Notes: generated from the letters alone by a model not told the origin. A stretch of 64,000 nucleotides of DNA from Pseudofrankia inefficax (GCF_000166135.1 NC_014666.1:2294001-2358000); one strand, 5' to 3'. Positions 53,010 through 62,751 are shown, counted from the stretch's first letter. Numbers and translations are program-made.

Positions 53010-54743
53010 ATGACGACGAATGATCATGCTAGCGGGATGCCGGTTTTCGAGGGTGTGTTGCTGCTTGCCCGCGCGCCGGAGTCCGCCTATGTGGTGTGGA
53101 ATGTCAAAGGTGACGCCGTCCTGCCGGGAACGCTCCGCCTGGTCGATTTAGACAGCGGGGTCACGGTCGCCTCTCATCGTGTTACTGAATGGCACGGAAC
53201 CCAGGAACTGTCGCTGCCGGCGCCGGGACGAAGGTACGTCGCCGAGGCCTGGTCCGGGTCGGCCGACCCGGACCAGGCTGTCGTGCTGGCTCGATCGAAC
53301 GAGATCGCCGCTCCGCCCAATGCGCCCCGGCCGGCGCGCCAGCCGACGTTCGCGACAGCACAAGATTTGCGCCGCGCGGTCGCGAGTGGGAAGCAGGTGC
53401 GGCCCACCGCCGGGGTTTCCGTCAGCGCGACCGCCCTGGCCAGTGGCTTCGCGCGCGCCGTCGGGGGGCGACGCCCGGCCGTCTGGATGGTGTGGCCGGG
53501 CGCGGCCGGCTCCGAGGCACGCTTGTTCGGCTTCGGTTCGGAAATGCGGCTGGCCGTCGGCACCAGCGGCGGCAGCCTACGCACCGAGGTGCTGCCACTG
53601 CGCTTCCTCACGGCTTCGACGGTCAGGACGCCGCGCGCGCTTATGACAGCGGCTAACGCGCTTGCGCGTGCGCTGTGGTTCGGCGGCACGACCGAGCAGG
53701 CGCATGCGGCCGCCCGTGCCCTTGTCGCCGCCATGGCGGCAGTGGGAACCCCGGACGGGATCGCGATCGTGGTCGGCCCGTCGAGGCCAACGGCGGCGGC
53801 ACCCCTCGCCATCCGCTCCTTTCGGGCGGCCGACGGAGGAACGGCCGTCAATGGAGCAGCCGTCAATGGAGCAGCCGGCGATGGGGCAGCCGCGGGCGGG
53901 ACATCCGACGGAGGGACGGCCGACGGCGGGGTTTCGACCCAGACGGCCCTGGTGACGAGTCCGTCCGGAGTCGCAGGGGTCGGCTCGGCGTTGACCGGGT
54001 TCACGGCGGCAGCTACCGGAGCGCTCGCTCGGGCGGCCGGAGAGGACGCGATAGCCACGATCCTGGGTTTCACCTCGGATCTCGCGTGGACCATGTCAGC
54101 TGGTTTTGGCCTCCTGTCGGTGCTCATTCCATCTCCGATCGGGCCGGAACCGTCTTTTCCGCCGGTGACTGCCTCCGTCGCGAACGAAGACGGCTCCACG
54201 ACCTTCGTATTGGCGGATGGCAAGGCGGTGACCCTCGGGCCGCCGACGTTCGACGACGGGACCACCACCACGGCGAACGCGGACGGATCCCTGACGGTCA
54301 CCGGGCCGGATGGGACGACCGTGACCGTCGGGCCGCCGACGTTCGACGACGGGACCAGCACGACTACGAACCCGGACGGTTCCGTGACGGTCACCGGTCC
54401 CGATGGCAGCACGGTCACGCTCGGGCCGCCCGAGATGGGCGGAGACTCCAGCGACGGTGCGGCCGGCGGATCTGGCAGCGGAGGCTACGAAGGCGGCGGA
54501 ACTGGCGGCGGTTATCCCGGTGGCGGCTATGAGGGCGGCGGCGGGTACGAGGGCGGCGGAGCCTACGAGGGCGGCGGCTACGAGGGTGGCGGCTACGAAG
54601 GTGGCGGCTACGAGGGCGGCGGCTATGAAGGCGGCGGTGGGTACGAAGGCGGCGGCTATGAGGGTGGCGGGTATGAAGGCGGCGGCTATGGCGGAGAGGG
54701 TGGGGGCGGCGGCGAATACGGGGGAGGGGGCGGCTACGCGTGA
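53010..54743 (+). CDS. DUF4912-type protein with Asp/Gly and Tyr-Glu-Gly repeat tail
   Basis: A 577-residue protein. The first ~90 residues (FEGVLLLARAPESAYVVWNV ... RRYVAEAW) resemble DUF4912, a small beta domain often found with alpha-glucan enzymes. A middle part of unknown fold follows, with a 15-bp-unit repeat (VNGAA, DGAAA, DGGTA) near residue 275-310 and a hydrophobic segment near 365. Then come two 31-residue repeats beginning GPPTFDDG and a tail of about 15 YEGGG units. No signal peptide. ATG 53010; the stop overlaps the GH57 start (GTGA), so both proteins are likely made together. Confidence 0.75.
   Translation: MTTNDHASGMPVFEGVLLLARAPESAYVVWNVKGDAVLPGTLRLVDLDSGVTVASHRVTEWHGTQELSLPAPGRRYVAEAWSGSADPDQAVVLARSNEIAAPPNAPRPARQPTFATAQDLRRAVASGKQVRPTAGVSVSATALASGFARAVGGRRPAVWMVWPGAAGSEARLFGFGSEMRLAVGTSGGSLRTEVLPLRFLTASTVRTPRALMTAANALARALWFGGTTEQAHAAARALVAAMAAVGTPDGIAIVVGPSRPTAAAPLAIRSFRAADGGTAVNGAAVNGAAGDGAAAGGTSDGGTADGGVSTQTALVTSPSGVAGVGSALTGFTAAATGALARAAGEDAIATILGFTSDLAWTMSAGFGLLSVLIPSPIGPEPSFPPVTASVANEDGSTTFVLADGKAVTLGPPTFDDGTTTTANADGSLTVTGPDGTTVTVGPPTFDDGTSTTTNPDGSVTVTGPDGSTVTLGPPEMGGDSSDGAAGGSGSGGYEGGGTGGGYPGGGYEGGGGYEGGGAYEGGGYEGGGYEGGGYEGGGYEGGGGYEGGGYEGGGYEGGGYGGEGGGGGEYGGGGGYA
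54475..54735. repeat. Tyr-Glu-Gly-Gly-Gly coding tandem array
   Basis: Around fifteen copies of a 15-18-bp unit (TACGAGGGCGGCGGC and variants) close the DUF4912 gene. Codon variants (TAT/TAC, GAG/GAA) between copies show that the array is not brand new. It stops directly before the GH57 start. Confidence 0.85.
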
Positions 54744-56347
54744 ATGACCCGGTGACTGGCCAGGTGGTGCTGGCCCTGCACGCCCACCTGCCGTTCGTGC
54801 GCCACGTCGACGACCCGAATGCGTTGGAGGAGGACTGGCTTTTCGATGCTCTTACCGACTGCTATCTGCCGTTGCTAGGAGTGCTCGAAGGCTGGGCCGC
54901 GGACGGGGTCACGGCGACGATGACGGTGTCGTTGTCGCCGACACTGTTGGCGATGCTGTCCGACGATCTCCTGCGAGACAGATACTCGCTCCGGCTTACC
55001 AGGCTGCTGAGCTTCCTCGACGGCGAGCGGAGGCGCTTCCGGACGGACGAGACGATGCGTGCGCTCGTCGACTTCTACGCGGAACGTTTGAGTTCGACCT
55101 ACGACCGGTTCCACGGGCGTTACTCGCGTGATGTCGTAGGGGCGTTCGTCGCGATGGAGAAGGCGGGTGTCGCCCGGCTCATCACGACGAGCGCGACGCA
55201 CACCTACCTGCCGGCCTTTGACCAGGCGTATCAGCGGGCGCAGCTCCGCCTCGGCATCCGGGCGTTCACCGAGCGCGTCGGTCACCGGCCCGAGGGCCTG
55301 TGGTTGCCCGAGTGCGGCTTCACGCCAGGACTCGACACGCTGCTGGCGGCGGAGGGCATGCGCTACTTCTTCGTGGAGTCACATGCCGTCGAGTACGCCG
55401 ACCCTCGGCCTGTGTTTGGCACGAACGCCCCCATCGCCTGCCCGAGCGGGGTGGTCGCGTTCCCCCGGAACCAGGAGTCCACGGTCATGGTCTGGAACGC
55501 CGACGCCGGTTACCCGGGGGACGGCCGGTACCGGGAGTTCTACCGGGACGCCGGGCATGACCGGGCCGCGGCCGACCTTGAGGGCTTGGTCCTCGATGAC
55601 GGAAAGCGACGCAACACCGGCATCAAGTACCACCGGGTAACTGACCGTACTCTCGGCCTGGGCGACAAGCACCTGTATGACCGGGAGGCGGGGCTCGCGG
55701 CCGCAGCCACTCACGCGCGGCATTTCGTGGCGGCGCGCGCGCATGAAGCGAGCACAGTGTCGGCCCTGACCGGCCAGCCGGCCGTCATGGCAGCCCCCTT
55801 TGATGCCGAGTTGTTCGGCCACTGGTGGTTCGAAGGCCCGGAATTCCTCGACGTTGTCGGCAGAGCCTGCGCGGCCCGGACAGACATAGGACTGGCCGAT
55901 CCGATGGATGTGATCGCGGGCACGGCCGGGTTGCAGGTCGCCATGCCAGCCGCGTCGTCCTGGGGCTGGGGTGGGTACAGCGAGACCTGGATCAACGAGC
56001 AGAACCTGTGGATGTGGCCGCACCTGCGGGCCGCGGCCGCCCGGATGGCGGGCGTCGCGTCGGCCGCTGGGCGTCCGACGGCCCTCCAACGCCGAGTGCT
56101 GAACCAGCTGGCACGTGAGCTCGTTCTCGCCACGGCGAGTGACTGGCCGTTCATGGTGACGGCGGGAACGATGGGCCCGTACGGGGAACGACGCGTCCGC
56201 ACGCATCTGACCCGTTTTCAGGCTCTGCTTGACCAGTTCGAGACCTCGGCGGTCGACCAACTGTTTCTCGCCAGGCTCGAAGCGGACGACAACATCTTCG
56301 GTTCGCTCGACTACCAGGACTTCGCGGCGGCGAGCGGCATCTCCTAG
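54740..56347 (+). CDS. GH57 alpha-glucan enzyme (DUF1957-type, probable branching enzyme)
   Basis: A 535-residue GH57 protein. ALHAHLPFVRH opens the (beta/alpha)7 barrel; GLWLPECGFTPGLD carries the nucleophile Glu191 and APFDAELFGHWWFEGPEF the acid/base Asp355. A C-terminal DUF1957-like helical domain contains SSWGWGGYSETWINEQNLWM. Family members of this length make alpha-1,6 branches in glycogen-like glucans. GTG 54740 overlaps the DUF4912 gene. No other glycogen genes are in the window. Confidence 0.9.
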   Translation: MNDPVTGQVVLALHAHLPFVRHVDDPNALEEDWLFDALTDCYLPLLGVLEGWAADGVTATMTVSLSPTLLAMLSDDLLRDRYSLRLTRLLSFLDGERRRFRTDETMRALVDFYAERLSSTYDRFHGRYSRDVVGAFVAMEKAGVARLITTSATHTYLPAFDQAYQRAQLRLGIRAFTERVGHRPEGLWLPECGFTPGLDTLLAAEGMRYFFVESHAVEYADPRPVFGTNAPIACPSGVVAFPRNQESTVMVWNADAGYPGDGRYREFYRDAGHDRAAADLEGLVLDDGKRRNTGIKYHRVTDRTLGLGDKHLYDREAGLAAAATHARHFVAARAHEASTVSALTGQPAVMAAPFDAELFGHWWFEGPEFLDVVGRACAARTDIGLADPMDVIAGTAGLQVAMPAASSWGWGGYSETWINEQNLWMWPHLRAAAARMAGVASAAGRPTALQRRVLNQLARELVLATASDWPFMVTAGTMGPYGERRVRTHLTRFQALLDQFETSAVDQLFLARLEADDNIFGSLDYQDFAAASGIS

Positions 56348-56405
56348 CCGGTTGTGGCGCCTCCACTGACCACCCGGGCCATGCCTGAGAAGCAGGTGGA
56401 AACGG

Positions 56406-56430
56406 GCCCCGCGCCATCACGGCGCGGGGC
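56406..56430. terminator. 10-bp-stem hairpin between convergent genes
   Basis: GCCCCGCGCC pairs with GGCGCGGGGC across a 5-base loop (56416-56420), between the GH57 gene and the LLM oxidoreductase gene. Confidence 0.75.
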
Positions 56431-56470
56431 TTCGCGCGTTCCATCAGGCCCCGGCCCGGCCGGGGGAGGT

Positions 56471-57604
56471 TCAGGCCTTCGCGGCGAGCTGGGCCTCGCG
56501 CTGGCGGGTGGTGCTGTGGACCGGGTCCTTGTCGAACTTCGGCAGGACGTGGCGCCCGAATGTGTCCACGGCCTCGACGGCTACCTCGATCGGCATCGTG
56601 GTCGAGAGCATGCCGAAGACGAGCTGGTCGGCCCCTATGTTGACGTAGCTCTGGACCGCGCGCTCGACCTCGTCCGGGTCGCCGATGCAGATCGTGCCGG
56701 CCCGGACGCCGAGTTCCAGGATCTCGACGGTCGGCTCCGGCAGGGTCGCGGGCCAGTCGGGCACCCAGTTCGGCTTCGGGAACGTGTCCAGGTAGCGGTA
56801 GACCTGGCTGTGCTGGTAGCTCATGGTGATGTCGGTGGCGATCTGCCGGGCCCGGTCGCCGTCCTGGAGGCACAGCATCTGGCTGGTCACCATGATGTTG
56901 TTGTTGATGTAGCCGCCGATGGGCTCGGCCTTCTCGATGTTCTTCTTGTAGGTCTCGATGAGCGGCGCGAGCTCCTCCGGTGAGCTGTTGGCGAAGCACA
57001 GCACGCCCAGGCCCATCTTGGCCGCTTTCTCGAACGTCCCCGGGTTGCCGGCGGCGACCCACAGCGGCGGGTGCGGCCGGGTGTAGGGCTTCGGCAGGAC
57101 GTTGCGCTCGGGCATGCTGAAGAACTGGCCGTCGTGGGCATACGGCTGGTCCTTCCACATCTTCGGCAGCTCGGCGACGACCTCGTCGAACATCAGCTTG
57201 GTGAGCGCCGGGTCCTCGATGCCGAAGCCCTTCTGCTCCGTGCTCGACGAGCCCCGTCCCATGCCCAACTCGAACCGGCCGCCGGACAGGTGGTCAAGCA
57301 TCGCGGCCCGTTCGGCGATCCGGGCCGGGTGGTTCACCGGCGGCGTGATGTTGAAGATGCCGCTGCCGATGTGGATGTTGCTGGTGGTTCCGGCGACGTA
57401 GGCGAGGAAGACCTCGTTCGCCGACAGGTGTGAGTACTCGTCGAGGAAATGGTGCTCCGTCGCCCACGTGTACTTGAATCCGGCGCGGTCAGCGGCCTGT
57501 GTCCAGGCGACCTCGTCCATCAGCCGGCTGTGTTCCGCGCCGATCGGGTCGCGGTCTGACAGCCGCTTGGGCAGGTAGAGCGAGTTGAAGATCCCGAACT
57601 CCAT
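56471..57604 (-). CDS. LLM-class flavin-dependent oxidoreductase
   Basis: A 377-residue luciferase-like monooxygenase. Typical stretches: FGIFNSLYLPKRLSD, YTWATEHHFLDEYSHLSA, IFNITPPVNHPARIAERAAM, RFELGMGRGSS and PPLWVAAGNPGTFEKAAK. The ATG at 57604 starts the conserved part; the frame remains open to 57664 with unrelated sequence. It is divergent from the ALDH gene, with a perfect KstR-type box between them, so I place it in the KstR group. Exact substrate unknown. Confidence 0.88.
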   Translation of the reverse strand: MEFGIFNSLYLPKRLSDRDPIGAEHSRLMDEVAWTQAADRAGFKYTWATEHHFLDEYSHLSANEVFLAYVAGTTSNIHIGSGIFNITPPVNHPARIAERAAMLDHLSGGRFELGMGRGSSSTEQKGFGIEDPALTKLMFDEVVAELPKMWKDQPYAHDGQFFSMPERNVLPKPYTRPHPPLWVAAGNPGTFEKAAKMGLGVLCFANSSPEELAPLIETYKKNIEKAEPIGGYINNNIMVTSQMLCLQDGDRARQIATDITMSYQHSQVYRYLDTFPKPNWVPDWPATLPEPTVEILELGVRAGTICIGDPDEVERAVQSYVNIGADQLVFGMLSTTMPIEVAVEAVDTFGRHVLPKFDKDPVHSTTRQREAQLAAKA

Positions 57605-57838
57605 GAACGAGGCCACCCTTCGCCTGCTGTCTGGTGGTTGCTGGTACGCCGGCGGCGGCGACACGCATGCGCGCCAAGGCCCCGCGGGCGTGTGTGCCCG
57701 CCGTGCGTCTGGCCGCCGGCCCCCGCCCCGGCCCGCGCCGGAGCTACCCGCCCGACGAGCCCTCTCTCTCGTCCCGCGGGCTGAGCGTCACCTCAGCCGC
57801 TGACCGTGCGAGGGGGAAGTTCACTGTCGGCTTCGAGG

Positions 57839-57852
57839 TAGAACCTGTTCTA
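57839..57852. promoter_or_regulatory. KstR-type operator between LLM oxidoreductase and ALDH genes
   Basis: TAGAACCTGTTCTA has perfect 6-bp arms and fully matches TnnAACnnGTTnnA. It lies 235 bp before the LLM start and 204 bp before the ALDH start, so it could serve either or both. The rest of the 450-bp spacer shows no gene. Confidence 0.72.
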
Positions 57853-58055
57853 CACTCTAGCCGCGACAGGCCGCCACACAAGGGGCCTGATGCTCCGTCA
57901 GAAACCGTCGCCCTCGGCGGTCCTTCGCGCCGGACGGCCGAAGGAGCCCGAGGACGCCGGCCCGGGGGAGTGCGAGGAACCACGGCCTTCGGTCGCGTGA
58001 CCCGGCGACGGGTGCGCCGCCTGTGGCCACTCCAGCGGACGAGGGGGTACACGCC

Positions 58056-59516
58056 ATGGGCGTCCCGAGCAGCCGGATCTACCTGGCCGGCGAGTGGGTG
58101 GAGCCGGCCGGCGGTCACTACGACGTCGTCAACCCGGCCACCGAGGAGGTCGTCGGCACGGCACCGGAGGCGAGCGCGCAGCAGGCGGAACAGGCCGCGA
58201 CGGCCGCGAAGGCGGCGTTCGAGGGCTGGGCTTCCGCGAGCCCGGCGCACCGGTCGGAGGTGCTCGGCCGGGTCGCCGACCTGCTGACGAAGTACAACGA
58301 CGACCTGGTCCCGCTGGTGCAGGCCGAGACCGGCGCGACGATGCGGGTCGCGTCCACCATGCAGGTGCCGGTGGCCGTCGAGCGGTTCAGCCGCTACGCG
58401 CGGCACGCGCTGGAGTCGTCGCTGGTCGCGCTGCCGCCGCAGGCGATCGACGCGACCCCGCTGGCCCCGGGTGGGCTAGTCGGCGCTGTCGCCCGCCGGG
58501 CTCCGGTCGGCGTGGTCGCCTGCATCACCCCGTACAACTTCCCGCTGGTGAACCTGGCCGGCAAGGTCGCGCCGGCGCTGGCGATGGGGAACACCGTCGT
58601 CATCAAGCCGGCCCCGCAGGACCCGCTGCAGGTGCTGCGGTTCGCCGAGATCGTCCACGAGGCCGGGGTGCCGGCCGGGGTGGTCAACGTCGTCACCGGG
58701 TCCGGGGTGGACACCGGCGCCGCGCTGGTGGCCTCGCCCGACGTCGACATGATCAGCTTCACCGGGAGCACCGCCGTCGGCCGCAGGATCGGCGAGGCCG
58801 CCGGCCGGGACATGAAGCGCCAGCTCATGGAGCTCGGCGGCAAGGGCGCCGCGATCGTGTTCGAGGACGCCGACCTCGACCGGGCAGCCTCCGGCATAGG
58901 CAGCACCTGGGCCTTCCACTCCGGCCAGATCTGCACCGCCCCGACCCGGGCCCTGGTCCACCGCTCGGTCCACGACCAGCTGGTCGAGAAGCTCGTCGGC
59001 TACGCCGGGTTCTGCCCGGTCGGTGACCCGCTGCTGGCCTCGACGGTCGTCGGCCCGCTCATCTCGGCCAGCCAGCGCGACCGGGTCGAGGCACTCGTCG
59101 CCGAGGGCGTCGGGGCTGGCGCGACCGTCGCCGTCGGGGGTCAGCGCCCCGAGCTGGACCGTGGCTTCTACGCGGCGCCGACGCTGCTGACCGGCGTCAC
59201 GCCGGACATGTCCGTCGCCCAGGAGGAGTTCTTCGGCCCGGTCGTGGTCGTGCTCGCCTTCGACGACGAGGACGAGGCGGTCCAGATCGCCAACGGCACC
59301 CCGTTCGGCCTCTACGACTACGTCTTCTCCGGGGACACCGCGCGCGCCTACCGCGTCGCCACCCGGCTGCGCAGCGGCAACGTCGGGATCAACACCGTCG
59401 CCCGCAACCACGAGACGCCGTTCGGCGGCTTCAAGCACAGCGGGGTCGGCCGCGACTGCGGCGCCTTCGCGCTGCAGGCGTACAGCGAGCTGCAGAGCAT
59501 CGTCTGGCCCGGCTGA
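58056..59516 (+). CDS. NAD(P)-dependent aldehyde dehydrogenase
   Basis: A 486-residue ALDH. VACITPYNFPLVNLAGKVAP, FTGSTAVGRRIGEAAGR, catalytic Glu259 in LMELGGKGAA, nucleophile Cys293 in SGQICTAPTR and EEFFGPVVVV are all present. ATG 58056 follows GAGGGGG by about eight bases. It precedes an alcohol dehydrogenase gene by 86 bp; together they could take an alcohol through aldehyde to acid, feeding an acyl-CoA ligase. KstR-type box upstream. Confidence 0.93.
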   Translation: MGVPSSRIYLAGEWVEPAGGHYDVVNPATEEVVGTAPEASAQQAEQAATAAKAAFEGWASASPAHRSEVLGRVADLLTKYNDDLVPLVQAETGATMRVASTMQVPVAVERFSRYARHALESSLVALPPQAIDATPLAPGGLVGAVARRAPVGVVACITPYNFPLVNLAGKVAPALAMGNTVVIKPAPQDPLQVLRFAEIVHEAGVPAGVVNVVTGSGVDTGAALVASPDVDMISFTGSTAVGRRIGEAAGRDMKRQLMELGGKGAAIVFEDADLDRAASGIGSTWAFHSGQICTAPTRALVHRSVHDQLVEKLVGYAGFCPVGDPLLASTVVGPLISASQRDRVEALVAEGVGAGATVAVGGQRPELDRGFYAAPTLLTGVTPDMSVAQEEFFGPVVVVLAFDDEDEAVQIANGTPFGLYDYVFSGDTARAYRVATRLRSGNVGINTVARNHETPFGGFKHSGVGRDCGAFALQAYSELQSIVWPG

Positions 59517-59520
59517 GCGC

Positions 59521-59574
59521 CACGACCTGACAGACAGCCACAGCCTGACAGGCAGTCACGACCCGACAGGCACG
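59521..59574. repeat. Three tandem 18-bp units between ALDH and ADH genes
   Basis: Units at 59521-59538, 59539-59556 and 59557-59574 begin CACGACC or CACAGCC and contain GACAGGCAG-like ends. They occupy most of the 86-bp spacer. No strong hairpin is formed. Confidence 0.85.
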
Positions 59575-59602
59575 CCACGACCACGGAGACAAAGGGGAGA
59601 TC

Positions 59603-60685
59603 ATGCGTGGTGTTGTGTTCGACGGCCAGAAGGCCGAACTGGTCGACGACCTGACCGTCCGTGACCCGGGGCCGGGCGAGGCGCTGGTGCGCATCGCCGC
59701 CGCCGGCTTATGCCACAGCGACGTCTCGGTGATCAACGGGACGATCCCGTTCCCGACGCCGGTCGTCCTGGGCCACGAGGGCGCGGGCGTCGTCGCGGCG
59801 GTCGGCGACGCCGTCGGCAACGTCAAGGTCGGCGACCACGTGGTGCTCTCCACACTGGGCAACTGCGGCGCCTGCCAGCACTGCGACGCGGGCCGCCCGA
59901 CGATGTGCCGCTCGACGTTCGGCGCCCGGCCGCAGCCGTTCACCTGGCGGGGCGAGCCGGCCTACAACTTCGCGAACCTCTCCTGCTTCGCCGAGGAGAT
60001 CGTCGTGAAGGCCAACCAGTGCGTGCCGATTCCCCAGGACGTGGCGCTCACGTCGGCGGCGCTCGTCGGCTGTGGCGTGGTCACCGGCGTCGGCGCGGTC
60101 CTGCAGCGGGCGAAGGTCCACCCGGGCTCGACCGTGGCGGTGCTCGGTGTCGGCGGCGTCGGGCTCAACGTGCTCCAGGGAGCCCGGATCGCGGGGGCGG
60201 CACGGATCGTCGCCGTCGACGTGAACCCGGCCAAGGAGGCGCTCGCCCGGCTGTTCGGCGCCACCGACTTCGTAGACCCCACCGGTGTCGACACGGCCAC
60301 CGTCCTCAAGGAGACGATCCAGGACACCGAACCGACCGGCTACGACTACATCTTCGAGTGCGTCGGCCATCCCGCCCTCATCCGGGCCGCGATCGACGCG
60401 CTCGCCTGGTCCGGCTCGGCGGTGCTGCTCGGGGTGCCGGCGGCGACGACGGAGGCGTCGTTCAACGTCGCGGGCATGTTCCTGGACAAGTCGATCCTCG
60501 GCTGCCGGTACGGCTCGTCGCAGCCACAGCGCGACATCCGCCGCTACGTCGACCTGTACCGGGGCCGCCGGCTGCTGCTCGACGAGCTGGTCACCCGCAC
60601 CTACCCGCTCGCCGACTTCCACCGCGCGGTCGAGGACCTGGAACACGGCGACCTCGCCCGCGGCGTCCTCACCCTGAACCCGTAG
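59603..60685 (+). CDS. Zinc-dependent alcohol dehydrogenase (MDR, class III-like)
   Basis: A 360-residue MDR dehydrogenase. Catalytic zinc ligands are in GLCHSDVSV and LGHEGAG; the structural zinc loop is GNCGACQHCDAGRPTMC; VAVLGVGGVGLNVLQGARIAGA binds the cofactor. NIAGMFLDKS-like and ILGCRYGSS near the end are typical of mycobacterial AdhD/AdhE types, some of which use mycothiol or NDMA. AAAGGGGAG precedes ATG 59603. Likely operon partner of the ALDH. Confidence 0.92.
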   Translation: MRGVVFDGQKAELVDDLTVRDPGPGEALVRIAAAGLCHSDVSVINGTIPFPTPVVLGHEGAGVVAAVGDAVGNVKVGDHVVLSTLGNCGACQHCDAGRPTMCRSTFGARPQPFTWRGEPAYNFANLSCFAEEIVVKANQCVPIPQDVALTSAALVGCGVVTGVGAVLQRAKVHPGSTVAVLGVGGVGLNVLQGARIAGAARIVAVDVNPAKEALARLFGATDFVDPTGVDTATVLKETIQDTEPTGYDYIFECVGHPALIRAAIDALAWSGSAVLLGVPAATTEASFNVAGMFLDKSILGCRYGSSQPQRDIRRYVDLYRGRRLLLDELVTRTYPLADFHRAVEDLEHGDLARGVLTLNP

Positions 60686-60793
60686 CGGGCCGACGCACGC
60701 CGCCGACGGACCCGAATGGACGACGATCCGGAAGGACCGCCAACATTGCCGTGTCGGACGTCGAACCTCGGATAGGTGGGCAAGGCTACCGTT

Positions 60794-60820
60794 TAATCCA
60801 GGACTCCGTCTAATCCAGGA
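60794..60820. repeat. Direct repeat TAATCCAGGA
   Basis: Two copies, 60794-60803 and 60811-60820, 17 bp apart, in the spacer between the ADH gene and the DUF222-HNH pseudogene. Purpose unknown. Confidence 0.5.
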
Positions 60821-60912
60821 TTCCGCGACGGGAAATGTCTCCAGCTGTCTTGGGCCGTATTGTTGGCGGTCTCATTCTGGCCGGTTGCCGATTTCCGAAA
60901 AACGGATAACAT

Positions 60913-60924
60913 GAACACATGTTC
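60913..60924. promoter_or_regulatory. LexA (SOS) box overlapping the DUF222-HNH start codon
   Basis: GAAC-ACAT-GTTC, extended to TGAACACATGTTCGA, matches the actinobacterial LexA consensus GAACn4GTTC. It straddles ATG 60919. The 13E12/DUF222 genes of mycobacteria are known to carry such boxes, so damage-induced expression is expected. Confidence 0.75.
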
Positions 60925-62358
60925 GATACCCTGGACGGCCGTGACCCGCCGTTCGATATCTCGTGCTCAGGTCGACAGTCTTCCGATGATGACTGGAGGG
61001 CGCGGCAGGCGCAGAACGGCACGGTAGCCGCCGGTCCGGCGGCCGAAGACGGCCTTACTGATTTCCTGGCCACCGAAATCTTTCCCGCGCCCGGGGGCGG
61101 CCCGGTCGACGATCTGCTCGGGCGTTTGGGGCTCGTTGACGGGGTGTTCGACGGGGTGCTGGCCGGGCTGGCCTCGTGTGATGCGTCGGCGACGTTGGCG
61201 GTGGCGGGCCGGTTGGCGCGCCTGACCGCGAGGTTGGAAGGTCTGACGATCCACACCCAGGTACACCTCGCGCGCCAACGCCCGGCCAACTCGGCGGTCG
61301 GCGACGGCGAGCCGGGTGACTCCTACTCGCCGTTCGCCGCTGACGAGCTCGCGGCCGAGCTGGGGCAGTCGCCGCGCACGATGTCCGGCCGGCTGGCGAC
61401 GGCCTGGGAGATCGCCGGCCAGCTGCCTGCCGCGCTGGCCGATCTGACCTCGGGCCTGCTCGATCACACACGCCTGTTCGCGCTTCATCAGCTCACCGCC
61501 TGTCTGACCGGCGATCAGCGCGCGGTCGTGGAGGCGGCGATGCTCGCTGGCAGCCGGCTGGCGTCTCCGCCCCAGTGGTGTCGCAAGATCCACCGACTCG
61601 TCGCGCGCCTCGACCCGCAGGCCGCCGCGAAACGCCGCCGCGACGCTCATACCGAACGCAGGATCGGCATCCAGTCTCTCGATGACGGCATGGCCCTGCT
61701 CACCGCCGTACTCGCCGCGGAGGACGCCCAGGCGATCTACGACCGGATCAACCAGATCGCGCGAGCCGACACCCGCATCGAAGGTGATACCCGCACCGAC
61801 CCGGACTCCCGGCCGATCGACGCCCGGCGTGCTGACGTCCTGACCGCGCTGCTCCTGGGTAACCGCCGAGAGCATGTCAGCGTCGAGCTCCAGGTCATCG
61901 CGCCCGTTGGCACTCTCGCCGGCCTCGACGACGACCCGGCGGAACTGGTCGGCTACGGCCCGATCCCCGCGAACGTCGGGCGCGCGCTCGCCGCCGATGC
62001 CCGCTGACGCCGCGTCCTGACCGACCCGGCGACCGGCACTGTCCTGGACCTCGGCCACCGCAGAGTTCCCACCCCGGCACTCGCTCGACTCGTCCGCCAT
62101 CAACAGACCCGCTGCCTGTTCCCCGGCTGCGGCATGCCGGCGACTCACACCGACCTCGACCACACCGTCGCCCATGCTCGCGGCGGCAGCACGGCCCTCG
62201 ACAATCTAGGCGTCCTTTGCCGCCACCATCACCGTGCGAAGCATCGCGGTGGCTGGACGCTAGACCAACCACAACCCGGGGTATTCGTCTGGACCAGCCC
62301 GGCCCGCCGCACATTCACTACGAATACGACCGCCAACGAGGAAGAAGCCAACCTCTAG
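60919..62358 (+). pseudogene. DUF222-HNH endonuclease gene with one in-frame stop
   Basis: The frame gives a DUF222 (13E12-type) protein: GRLARLTARLEGLTIHTQVH, DELAAELGQSPRTMSGRLA, LLDHTRLFALHQLTACLTG and a 3' part RRVLTDPATGTVLDLGHR, HQQTRCLFPGCG, and the HNH motif DHTVAHARGGSTALDNL with LCRHHHRAKH. A TGA at 62005-62007 splits it between ALAADAR and RRVLTDP. Relatives have Trp there (RWRRVLTDP), so a single TGG-to-TGA change explains it. The remaining frame runs clean to 62358, so inactivation is recent, or a readthrough or sequencing error is involved. A free 362-residue DUF222 part could still be made. Confidence 0.85.
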
Positions 62359-62751
62359 ACCGCCACACGTATGAGCGCCCGCGTTGTTCCGAGGCCGACC
62401 CCGCCCGCAATCCCCGTACAGCGGACTGTCGCCGGCATCCGGTGCCCATTTTGACGCCCCTCGCGACAGCAGTAGCCGCCATGAGCCTCATAGATGAGCC
62501 CGTCCATCCGCGCGAACCGGCAGCAGCGCCGGGTGGTCGAGCGGGAAATACGAGGGGGGCGGGTAGCCCTCACAACGCTTGGCGCGTGCGGCTTGACTGA
62601 ATCTGGGTGAACGCCGTCGTCGGCCGCCTGGGTCTGTCGGTCTGTCGGGTGTGCGTCGTCAGTCGGTGCCCGGAGGCGGTTCCACTACTCTTGGTGGCTG
62701 ATCGTCGGTCTTCGACCAGCCTCCTGGGTCGCTGGCGGTCGCGGAGGCCCC
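62359..62751. other. Intergenic stretch before the patatin-like gene
   Basis: About 390 bp. No gene is recognised; codon structure is weak and several short frames look random. The patatin-gene promoter should lie at the right end. Confidence 0.45.

Noticed and set aside
54475-54735. Possible CRISPR-like array in the 15-18-bp repeats
   Set aside because: Units are contiguous without unique spacers and encode an in-frame YEGGG tail ending at a coupled stop codon.
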